This document shows, one piece after another, positions 12,201-22,186 of a stretch of DNA of 64,000 bases. A model generated the notes under the pieces. The model had not been told where the DNA came from and searched no databases. It saw nothing but the letters and a program-made list of their open reading frames with translations. Source of the stretch: Siderastrea radians (lineage: Eukaryota > Cnidaria > Anthozoa > Scleractinia > Rhizangiidae); assembly GCA_964017195.1 (NCBI GenBank), contig OZ024895.1, positions 46,433,673 through 46,497,672 of the forward strand. Direction: 5' to 3'. How positions within the stretch are numbered: position 1 is the stretch's first letter; each line of letters opens with the position of its first letter. The position numbers and the translations under genes are program-made.

Positions 12201-15200
12201 TTATTCTAAAAAAGAAAGATTTTAGAGGAAGGACTAAAACGGGGGAATACAACTGTACCACGAGCAGTTGGATATGAGCTCTTATGAAGTACATATTTAT
12301 TCATTTTACAAACGACTCCTAAACGGATTATGAGAAGTGTCACAGAAACATTTTTGTTTGGCATCACTTTGGCCAACTATTTTGCATCACTTCTTTATTC
12401 GCTGGACAAGTGCTGATAAGTAGAGGTTAGGTGTCCGTTTTCTTCCCAGCGGTCAAACGCACGACGCCTGCGCAGTTTCCGCCATAAATTTACAAGAGAA
12501 AATGCAGACAAATGCCGAAAGTTTCTCTTCAACCGCAAAACTTAACGCCATTTCTGAAAACGTAAGCTTTTTACATTGAGCATGTGTTCAGAATGACGTA
12601 ACTGGCATCCACAAGTTTTATCGGGGTGAAATTTGATTTATCGGGACAGTTTTCAGACGAACGCGCTCGTAAAAGCATGAACTGACTCAAACTTCAAGGC
12701 TCTGAAAAGCCGGAAGTGACGTTGTTTTTTTGCGTTTGACCGATGTGAATCCGTTTTCATCCCCTAACAGGTGTAAAACTTTCTTGTTTTACAGTACCTG
12801 TAACTGTAAAGAATGCCCCCTTCCTGTGTCAGTTCAAATAAAAAATCTTCATTCGTCTTTTGATCGCTTAGATCATTTACAAAGATGGTGTCTGGTAACC
12901 AAACTTGATCGATAATGTTCCCAAGGAGCTTCATCTTAGGAATCCCCAATGAAGAGCCGTATGCGAGGCGGGGATCAGTCCAGTGTTGACGGAAGAAAAG
13001 AACAGCGGTCACCTCCTGTGTTTAAAAACAAAACTATCGTCAGCTTTAATTATGTGCAGTCCATCACTTTCTTAGCCTGCGCGCAGACCTCTCCTATTTC
13101 CTTAGGAGCAAAAGAAGTAGGAGATGTCTGCACGCAGACTAGAACCAAAAACAACTGTGAGTTGTTGGTATGTGTTTTCCGGCGTTTAACATCAGTTGAA
13201 TGCATTTGCTTCGAGTTCTGATTGTTTCAATCTTTTGTTCCCTTTTGCTGGGTTTAACCACACTCATTATTTTTGGTTTGGTTTTACAGTATTGTCGAGG
13301 AGACCGCTTATGTCATTTGTTGTTCTTACCATGTCAATCTCCTTAATGGGAACCATTGACATCACGTGAATTGAAACATTGATTTTACACGGAGGACCTG
13401 TGTAAAGAAACGACAAACAAAAAATACCGTTTATTTGCGTTGAGTGTGTCCCCTGTGGTCTTTTATGGCGTTTTGTAAACACACATTCAATGTTAAAGAA
13501 AGCAACAAAATCTGCTAATTAAAAGCAACTGTAGTTTCCTTAAAAATCCCGTTGAAAGTGTTCCTGAAAAGCTAAAATTAATGTGAGAAAAAAAGTTTTT
13601 CCAATACTGGAAACCGTACGTTTCAAACAACCCCTGCTCCGATAAACTCAAACTAGAAAGTGAAAGATAAATGAACGAATATAAACTCAGTAAACATTAT
13701 CATAATGTGTGTATGAAATAAGTTCGTAAGAACAGCGGGAAGCAACGATAGAAGAGAAAGACACCATCATCATGCAGGGTTCAATTCTACCTGTTACCAT
13801 CCCCCCCGGGCACACCCCCGGGGATTTGCAATTTTTTCTTACTTGGCGGTCTATTCCCCACCCCCTGGAACGCAGAAAGAGACAATTCCCGACCCCCGGG
13901 ACTCCTCATCGACCACAAATACGTTGTTTTGTGTTCAAAATTGATTTCCGTACAATAGCACAACCAGACGTTTTGACAAGAACTTAAACGCTTTTCTAGA
14001 GTTTACTGAACGAAGGATATTACATAGTATTAAAAAACATGGACACTACATTGAAAAAGAAAATTGAACAAAAAGCCTAACCGCTCTGGCATTCGGCTGG
14101 CGAGTAAAGAAATGTTCTTCACCGCGTGTTTTATCCTAAATATAGCACATGCACAAAAGAGGTCCGGTGAGCAAATTGATGACAGCATTTTAAAGGAGTT
14201 TTTCTTAGCTTGTTTCACAAGAACACTGGACTGAGATCTCTGTTTAATATAAAGCCGTGCATTTGTTTCATACAAATACGCTAAAGAAATATTTCTATGT
14301 TTGTGATGAACGCCATCCATTCGAGTACGCATCAAACGCACCTTCGTTTAACAATTTATAATAAACGTGCCTTTGAATACAGATTATAATTTCGAGAGAT
14401 TATTCTTCTCCAACCAGTCTGCTACAAATTCTAGAGATTTTCCCTGGAAATAGGCAGTCTTCTCTACGCGGTCCGGCGCCATTTGTCAACTGAGAAGTGA
14501 TTAGCTAGTGACGTGCTTCACAAGAAACACGAGAAGTTATTTTCGATTTGCCCCTCCCCTCTACCCCCGGGACAAAACCGTTTCAGACAATTCCCCACCC
14601 CCGGGCCCGAAGGGATGGACTTGTCTCGGGGGTTGCCCGGGGGGGTGGTAACAGGTAAAATTGAACCATGCATTATACACACATCTTCACAAGAAATATG
14701 TCAAGCTGCCACTTCCAGTGGCTTCAAGTTCTTACACTGGTATCGCTAAGGCCATGGGCTCGAATCCTGTTAAAGCCGGAAGCATCACCCTGCGTTTTCT
14801 TAATTGTAACTAAGTTTAACCGTGAAAATCTCTTTCTTTTCTTTACCATGTAACAATATCACGGAACGTTACCTCCAAAATTCGGCCTCAGTCTCTTGTC
14901 ATAACCATCAAGCAACTTTTCTAACACGAGGGTGGTGCGAGAGGCCTGGGAATGATTAGTATTTGTATAGTTCCTGAAAAAAAAATCGGTCATTTAGTTT
15001 CTGGGGGGGGGAGGGGTGGCACAAGTCATACGGTTGGCATTGAGAATGTCAGTTCGCAATTCAAATCACTCAGTACAGCATGTAAGGTACAGACAAGGTG
15101 ATCGCCTAAAGCTATTCACCACATCAGCAACAAAACTTGTTAAGTTTTTTAATCTTATATCTTGTTTTATATTTGTGCCGCAAGGTACGTTTCGCTGCTC

Positions 15201-15577
15201 GTTGAAAAAGCGCACGAAAAAGAACCTCTGTTTTTCAAGACTAGAACTGTCCATGTCTTGACATTTCGTCGAAATCATCGTCTTCTTGTTTTCTCACTTT
15301 TTTCTTACATCCCCCAATTTTTCCATCTATCTAAATTTTTTTATCATTTTGTTTAGGTTCAAAATTATTGTTATCGTTTCTTTTTTATGTTCCGTGTTTG
15401 AGGTTTATCGACGCCCGTTATTTCTCACCTAACAAGCGATGCTGTTCTGTCAGAGACAGGCTCGCCTCCTACAATATAAAAAAATTAAAGTACAGCTTAC
15501 CCCGGTGAATCAACCGCTTCAACTTGAATTAGCTGGTGGATAAAACTCAGCAACAAAACCAAATTAAAAAGGGACAT
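9295..15577 (-). CDS. Cys-loop anion channel (GABA-A/glycine receptor-like), copy B, complete
   Basis: Complete 453-residue channel subunit in eight exons: 15501-15577, 14873-14973, 13330-13397, 12798-13015, 11907-11989, 11324-11458, 10598-11046 and 9295-9525. All join in phase at GT/AG borders. A signal peptide (MSLFNLVLLLSFIHQLI...) starts at ATG 15577. Exon 2 has sequons NYT and NHS. Cys-loop cysteines are about residues 162 and 176 (CPMNLRKFPMDEQVC). M1 is about 243-267. The PAR motif at 273-275, typical of anion-selective members, precedes M2 (VSLGITTVLAITTLIFG, with the conserved 9' leucine). M3 follows PRVGHVKAID. The M4 exon ends KLFPVAYTLLLSIYFVVYFY and ADI-stop. The second cysteine pair of glycine receptors is absent, so it is closer to GABA-A-type architecture. 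Three TIR elements sit in its introns. Ligand unknown. Confidence 0.93.
11534..11653. mobile_element. 120-bp Mutator-type MITE in an intron of copy B
   Basis: Inverted repeats begin TAGACTGCGAGTAGTCTCTA at 11534 and mirror at 11653. Flanks CAAGATTTT (11525-11533) and TAAGATTTT (11654-11662) are a 9-bp target duplication with one mismatch. The spacer is GC-rich (CGCGCGCGCTCGCCCGCC). Confidence 0.75.
13073..13141. mobile_element. 69-bp palindromic MITE
   Basis: Arms TAGCCTGCGCGCAGACCTCT and the mirror GAGATGTCTGCACGCAGACTA, both with TAG outer ends like the Mutator-type elements here. No matching target duplication was found. A single arm of the same family lies at 16784-16815. Confidence 0.6.
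13773..14672. mobile_element. 900-bp TIR element, copy 1, in intron 2 of channel copy B
   Basis: Ends TGCAGGGTTCAATTCTACCT (13773) and the inverted TGCATGGTTCAATTTTACCT (from 14672), followed inward by GC-rich CCCGGG-containing stretches. Flanks are TCA and TTA. A second copy lies inverted at 34479-35355 and shows TTA on both sides. Both contain the same 103-codon open frame (here 14030-14341, minus), which I do not recognise as a known transposase. A 3-bp TTA duplication would suit PIF/Harbinger, but the family is not proven. Confidence 0.7.
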
Positions 15578-16790
15578 TTTGGCAGCTCTTGACAGCCCTT
15601 AGCTAGCAAAGGAAACGCAGATGAAAACGAAGATTGAACCAGTCACGGTGCAACAAACGATGGAAATTATGATCGCCTTATCGGTTTTTGAGAAGGTACT
15701 GACGCATGACAAGCTGAACGTGTCAAGGATGTAATATCGATGCTTGTCGACTGGTTACTGCTGTCAAGGACACCTGTCACACTAATCCAAGAAGAACTGG
15801 AAACCCTTAGCAAAACACATCTTTGTCTTAACACAATTAAGCTTGTTGCCACAGGCAACGTTCTAGCAAACTAAGAGGTGTCGTCATAGAGTAATAATCT
15901 TCTGCTTAAAAAAACCAAATAACCTTACAGTTCGCCACTGAAAACAACAAGAAGCACGCAAATTAGAATGAGCGATCAATCAACGGATTTACTCCTGGGC
16001 GATGCATGACACTTCTCGTAGAAACACAAAAACGCTAGAATTATACAGAGAATAAAAACATTTTATTTAAAATGCGACACAACGTTATTACAACAAGATT
16101 CCAGGATTTAATAACCCTTCATTTATGCTGAATTACTGAGAAAATTAACAAAAAGTGGCTAGAATTGTCCTCGGGGTCACCTGTATTGAGCTGCAAGCTG
16201 AGTTGCTCTGAAGCCTCTAGCTGAGCTAATTGTGGATGCCAAATAATTATTGTCTAAAGTATATTTTAAGCGATTCTAAAACTACAACGTTGTTGATATG
16301 GCGTAGTTGGCGAGCAGCTTTCGTAATTTAGTGATTTAGTGAGAGTTAAAAGACAGGATATCGTACAAAAACGCTACGCTAGAAGTGTTTATGACCAACC
16401 TCGGTGAAATTATTTGTCGCAAAAATAAAATAGTACCGTTATGCTTAAGTGGTAATTGGCTAACTGCTGTGGTAAAAGCCACGTGAAAACATCTTGATGA
16501 AACTTCATTTGCACGTAAATGAAATACAAGTGGAGAAAGCCTTTAGGCAGTTATTCAAACTTAGAAAGCAGCCTGAGTTCGATTTAACCCCAGGACGGAT
16601 TACGTGTGTGTTTTCTTTTCTATTTTGTTATTTTCAATAATTTGGTAGTTTTAGTCGTCCTTAAGAGGAATAAACCAAGTTTTGCGCAACAAATTTTCAT
16701 CGTTTTTAATTAAACAGTGCGAAGAGACCTCTAGAGTGTAAGCCGAATTTTCTTGTCATCGCGACATTATGTTGATACAGTAGCCTGCGT
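15578..16790. other. 5' flank of copy B, duplicated downstream as the flank of copy C
   Basis: Sequence from about 15835 (GCTTGTTGCCACAGGCAACG) to 16790 recurs at about 32160-36390, there interrupted by two large insertions. Shared landmarks include ACGCAAATTAGAA..GAGCG (15957 and 34092), GTTAAAAGACAGGATATCGT (16346 and 35366) and GTGGTAATTGGCTA (16450 and 36082). No gene seen in it. Confidence 0.75.
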
Positions 16791-16825
16791 GCAGACGTCT
16801 CCTATTTCCTTTGCTTGGCTATTAA

Positions 16826-16849
16826 TACAACAACAACAACAACAACAAG
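16826..16849. repeat. (CAA)n microsatellite, possible LINE tail
   Basis: Seven CAA units. On the minus strand this reads GATAAAGCTTGTTGTTG, a form common at 3' ends of CR1-type LINEs, so it may mark a retrotransposon remnant. Weak evidence. Confidence 0.6.
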
Positions 16850-17320
16850 CTTTATCATTCACGTTGTTTTATCCGGTGTTTTAATTGGCCGAGAGACCAT
16901 TACGTCACTGCAAATAACTGCCTACGAATAATTGTCTGCTCATGCGCATTACGGTACGAAGTTGTTTTGCTGCGAATAATTCTGCTCGTGCGCAATTGAA
17001 ACACCTGTTCAGAGCTCAAACTCAAATGCGGACAAGTAAGACATTAAAGTGCGGAACTTCTGCGATTTTTGACTAACAAAATTTGAAGAAAAAAGTGTGA
17101 ATCTTCCTTTTGAACGTTGTACCTTTTGGCAAATCAGTTGATGTATCCGTTTTAAAGCAATTAATTATTGGTGAAAGCGGAATTTACTAATGTAGTACTT
17201 TTTGTGCAGAATCAGTTAAAGTTCTGAACGAAATGAAAGCGCGCACTTGGTGTAGGAATAAATAATTGTGAAACAAGCGTGCTGGTGAAATGCATAAACA
17301 CGTTGTCTTGTTGAATGATA

Positions 17321-17474
17321 AAACAATTATTGAACTCGATTTTGCAAAATATCGTGATTTGCCAGTGTCTTGCAGATCAATTATTTGCCTTTGCCTTCGG
17401 CATCGGCAAATAATTGATCTGCTCGCCACTGACAAATCACGATGTTTTTGCTCAACCTCGTCCAATAATTGTTT
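17321..17474. repeat. Long imperfect palindrome (MITE-like)
   Basis: Arms AAACAATTATTG..TCGTGATTTG and their mirror CAAATCACGA..CAATAATTGTTT fold around a loop at TTTGCCTTC (about 17391-17399). Arms are about 70 bp. The sequence 16855-17320 to its left holds no recognised gene. Confidence 0.8.
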
Positions 17475-17588
17475 ATTATTTGCATGACTATAACAAAGTA
17501 TTACAGTATTGCAAAAGCCACTTAAAATGTAATTATTAATTACTTACTTAATTAAAATAACTAAAGAGATTACAACCATTTCTTATTT

Positions 17589-20500
17589 TTAACCATTTAG
17601 AGAGGTAGCCATTGTAACTAGTTTGTCTCTCTGTTCAAAGTATGACGAGATGAATGAAATTAATTGAATACTTATAAAATAATCAGTACAATTCATAAGA
17701 TGTGACAGTAACGTCTCACTCATATGATAATAGTCGTAGAAATGGGATTTTAGGTTCTATTTTAGAAAAGAACCTGTCTCTTGTCGAAGAATAGCTCGGG
17801 CAATCTAGTAAAAAATGAGTTTCATCTTCAATTTTGTTACAATTGCAGAGACTACATAATCTCTCATCACAAGGTATTTTGTCGCATCTACCTGTTTCAA
17901 TCCGAAGTTTATGACTGCTAATTCTCAGTTTTACTAATGATTTTCTAGATGGGTTCTTTCTTGTTAGATCTAGGTAGGCAGAAAGGCTATAATTCTTTTT
18001 GAATGTGTAATAAAAACGAATGCTGAAGGGTTTGGTTCCAATAAGAGATATATTTCTTTTTCATGAGATCTACATATTGTTTGATTTTACCTTTATTCAA
18101 TGAATTACAATTAAAGTCACAGAAATTATAATAGTCAGTCATTTTCATGAGACTAGAGTAAAAACTATTATGACCGTTATAATGAAGGTCAATAGATATT
18201 TTTAAAGATTGTTTGACTATGGAGCTTTCTTCCTTTTCTCGGAGGTAGTTTAAGTAATTAAGTATCTTTTTATTTATATCACTGATCAAAGGGAATTTAC
18301 CTAGTTCAGCTCTTCTAAATAACGTTTACAGAATTGTAAATGAGTTTTTTCAATTGCGGAGCTGTCCCACGACTTAAAATCTGATTTCGCAAAGGCACCC
18401 CAAACTTCACTATAGTAGGTTAAAATTGGTGAGATCGTTTAGTCAAAAATTTTACACGCAAGAGAAGGTTTTAGTTTATTAAAATCAGTGTGCCGTCGTA
18501 GACCAAAGAAAGCGTGAAGAGCTTTTTGTCGAAGGTGTTCAAGCGAAAGTTTAAAATTTCCGGAAGATGAGATGCGAGTCCCTAGGTAGGTACAGTTTTG
18601 GACAATGTCTATTATTTCATTGCCTCTGTGAAAAACATAATCACACTTTTTTGTGCATCGTTGAAAAATCATTATCTCGGTTTTCTTAGGGTTTATTCTT
18701 AGCATCCAAGAGTTGCAATATGAGGATAACTCGTTTAGGCAATTTTGCAATCCTACTTTTGATCGTGATAATATAATTAAGTCGTCTGCATAAAAGAGAC
18801 AGTTGAATTTGGTGCCATTTGGTAGCACGAACAGATCAAATAGAATATTGTTAAACGAGAAAGCTAAATCATTGACGTATAGGTTAAAGAGCAAAGGACT
18901 TTAAAATGCAGCCTTGGCGCACACCTCTGGCGTATTGAAAAGATCGTGTTTGGCTATTTCCAATTCTAACAGAGGAGGTAGAATTCGATATAAACTCTTA
19001 ATTACATTATAGAAGTTTCCTCGGATATTGATTTTTAACAGCTTGTATAGAAGTCCATCATGCCAGACCGAATCAAATGCTTTCCTTAAGTCCACAAAAC
19101 ATGCATATACTTTCGTTTGATGGCAATTGACATACTTGTCTATTAACGTTTGTAGTGTAAGAACATGGTCTGCTCTCAGTGTTCGATTATTTGCTAGAAA
19201 ACCAATTTGAGATTTATGAAGTATGTCAAGCGACTGAACGTGTTCAAGAAGTCTTTGATTAAGAATGGAACAAAATAGTTTACCAAGGCAACTAGAAGTA
19301 CATATTCCCCGATAATTTGAGGGCCACCGCACCATGTTTGAAGCATAGTGCCCGAGCTAAGAACCGCATTAAATAATTTCAAATAAACAGGCATTAACTC
19401 GTTTAAGCTGAATTTGATCATTTCGTTTTTAATTTTGTCTGAAAACGGAGATTTATTGTTTCTGAGTTTTTTGGCCGCTGTGCGTATTTCAAGTTCGGTT
19501 ATTAGGTACAGTATGTTGCCCAGTTTTCGTACGGGCCCAGTTTTCGTACAAAAAGAACTTTATTTCATTTTTTTCGTCGGTTGTTTAAATCTTCATCAAC
19601 CGAAGAATTCCAAAAATAAAAGGAACATTTCAGCTATAAATTGCCGGTTTTGCCAGGCTTTTTGACGAAGAAACAGAAACTGGTCAGTGCGGACAATTTC
19701 TTTCGAGGTAAGTAAAAGGTTAGCAGCTAATATTTACATTTTTCACTGCACAGTAAAGGTATTGTAGATGAACAGGTAACCCGTTTTGTAGGCAATTTTA
19801 CAAGGAACTTCATGATTTTTGGATAGATGATAGATAAAAGATGAAAGTGAATGGAAGAACTTTCAACGCCAGCTAAAATGTAACTGCTCCTGAATTTTAG
19901 CGGTGAGAATCTTCGCTTACATTTCGACCTACTGTGCCAGTTTTCGTACACCTAGCTACGCCTTTCTCAAAACCTATCTTTAAAAAAGTTAAAGAACTGA
20001 ATTTTAAACTTTACTGTTCTAAAACCAATAAGTCGCAAGTGCATCAAAGATTACACAACAATTCTTGCAAAGTACGATACACTACATGTATTTGTTGTGG
20101 TATAACAGCGACGCTTTACATCCAGGTCGTGCAAAGGTCACGACTATTTAATACACTTAATCCCACGCAAAGAATCTAAATCGTCAAATAATTAACTAAC
20201 GAAGATGTGTATGTATAGAATGTTGACAGAATGTTGACATACACCTTTAAATATCGTGAGTTTACCGGTGTTACCGATTTTTTTCACTCCGTTGCCATTC
20301 TAATAAACATTTACAAAAGTAGCTAAGAAAAGCAACCGTAAGCGGAAACGGAAGTCAAGCGTTTGCTATTCTAAAGGCGTAAGCGGAAACGGAAGGAAAA
20401 CTTCGAATCTCATACAGGCCTTTTCTTAACAGTTGTAATACGCAGAATGGTAACCTGACAACCTCTCTATCAAGGCAGTAAATGATGTACGAGACGGTGG

Positions 20501-20966
20501 ATTGAGTAAAAGAAAAGCCGCCCAAAAGTGAGGGACTGAAAAATCAACACTGCAGGATTGATTAAACATCCACCTCCCGAATAACCATTTGCTTTGTACA
20601 CCAAACATTGGTCGCTAAGCCGATATTTATTCACAAATCGTAGAGAAAACACGATGAGCACTCAGCAGGGTGGCTGACACATCAGTTTGCGTCGAGCGTT
20701 TTCGCGGAGAAATGTTGTTTTTTCGATGTACGAAAACTGGGCCAGGTGTACGAAGACTGGGCAACTTAGGAGTTTTGGGGAAAATGGCATAATTTTGAAC
20801 ATACGTCGATCAAGCGGCCAGTCGTTTTATATATTGAAGGTAAGTAAATGGGCTATCTTTCAAAGAAATTTCAGAAATTTTCATCGCACAGACGAAAAGA
20901 TACAGCGATTACAAACTAAAGTGTACGAAAACTGGGCAACACACTGTAGTCCAAAGAATGCAAATG
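17589..20966 (-). pseudogene. Dead non-LTR retrotransposon (LINE) reverse transcriptase, split by a DNA transposon
   Basis: On the minus strand: TAAKKLRNNKSPFSDKI, LGKLFCSILNQRL, DLRKAFDSVWHDGLLYKLL, RGVRQGCIL, then the catalytic FYADDLIIL motif (about 18780-18810). A C-terminal region with C-x2-C and H-x4-C cysteines (CSLCNCNKIEDETHFLLDC) lies near 17780-17860, and the reading ends near 17589. This is the canonical order of a LINE RT. At least three frame breaks exist, including an extra A at about 18903 in GCIL/SPLLFNLYVNDL and another near 18990. The endonuclease end is absent: the LINE stops about 20 bp beyond the nested transposon. Reading the junction across 20947 and 19508 restores plausible LINE sequence (HSLDYLITELEIRTAAKKL). 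Confidence 0.85.
19509..20946. mobile_element. 1438-bp TA-flanked TIR transposon nested in the LINE
   Basis: Ends CAGTATGTTGCCCAGTTTTC (19509) and inverted CAGTGTGTTGCCCAGTTTTC (from 20946), with TA on both sides (19507-19508, 20947-20948). TA targets and CAGT ends fit the Tc1/mariner/pogo superfamily. The core GTACGAAAACTGGGC recurs at least six times: near 19520, 19537, 19934, 20727, 20742 and 20923. The copies near each end are in inverted orientation. No transposase DDE motif was recognised, so it is probably non-autonomous. Confidence 0.8.
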
Positions 20967-20967
20967 T

Positions 20968-21115
20968 GTCGAACCTCCCATAAGCGACACCCAAAATGTC
21001 AAGCTAAACGGTCGCTAAGAGGAGGCCCTCCTCTAAGCGACCAGGTCGCTTAGAGAGGTCAGACCACAGGGCGTCCAATTTTCGGGTCATCACCTTATGG
21101 AAGCTTTTATAGCGG
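20968..21115. mobile_element. Partial copy of the CAGTCGAACCTCCC element
   Basis: GTCGAACCTCCCATAAGCGA and the following CCCAAAATGTCAAGCTAAA and GGTCGCTTAGAGAGGTCAGA match the left part of the fuller copy at 36391-36935. The right end is missing. Confidence 0.65.
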
Positions 21116-22186
21116 AACTCCTTTGCGGCCAAAGGCCGCAATAGTGGAGGCCCTTACCCATACTAAGAGGCATGCGGGCAATTTTTTATGGTCATTGGCA
21201 AGCGAAATGCTCGCGGGCGCGTCCGTACGTACGTCGCATTTCATGACATTCTTACATGTAGCAATTTTCGTGCAGCTTCTAGCCAATGGCGTGCGAGGAA
21301 TCGTGTAAGTCTTTTGAGGCGTTTTGCACAAGCGACTAGCGGTAAAATAACTCTTGAAAACAGGGGATAATTTTACAGTAAAATGGTATCCAGCGGCCAT
21401 AACATGATGAAAAACAGGATTCTACATTCAAGGATGTAAGGTTAGAGCAAAACCGAGCTTATAAGTGGAGCAGAAAAGTACTAATTTGCGAACAAATAAT
21501 TCTGACCTAAAGCATCACCTTTGTATTTTAAAACGAATGAAGCGTAGCCGTTTGCCAAACAGAATTAGAAGAACACCTTTCCAATTGACAGTTGTAAAAC
21601 AGAATCAAAGTTACTCACAATAAACAGATTGAATTTACGACAAAATGTGTCAAATGTGTGCAACACTGTGCAATAATCTGTAAACAAAACCAAAAGAGAA
21701 TTTCTAGTAGTTTCGAAGCGAACACGCGTCTCCAATTACAAAATACAAAGCGACAAGTAAAATAACAGCAATCAAAACAAACGAAAAATGCCGATAAACG
21801 ATTGAATGAATTTGCCTAGCGAACTTAAAGTGAAAGCACAAATAGATAAACCAGATTTGCTTGAATCACGAAACAGAATTATAACTCTAAGTTTATACTA
21901 AAATCATACGCTTAATAAAACTATACAGTAATTAACGAGGTCAAGTACCTAGGTTAATAACAGTAAACAAGAAATTCTGAAGAATTTATAGGCGGCCGAT
22001 GGTAACCAGGTAGATATGGAGTTCCGCTTTTAGGCTTGGCTAAATCTATATATTAGGCTTAATCCGTGTCTAACAGTGGTTTTGTTCAAAGTGTATCATC
22101 CTGATGCTAGCAGCGCGAGGCCCTGCGAGTCCTGTATTTGCAGTCTTTTCTTTTGATACTCCAATGCGCCATCACCAGCTAACGTA
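21116..22186. other. 3' flank of channel copy C, no gene seen
   Basis: No convincing coding region. 22020-22186 (for example TCCTGATGCTAGCAGCGCGA and GCGAGTCCTGTA) matches the 3' flank of copy D at 37060-37333, marking one end of the C/D duplication unit. Confidence 0.55.

Noticed and set aside
14741..14775. Possible tRNA gene (GGGCTCGAATCC, B-box-like)
   Set aside because: No matching A box or acceptor stem pairing; at most a SINE scrap.
18439..19421. An active LINE
   Set aside because: The reverse transcriptase is split by several frameshifts and a nested transposon, and lacks its endonuclease end.
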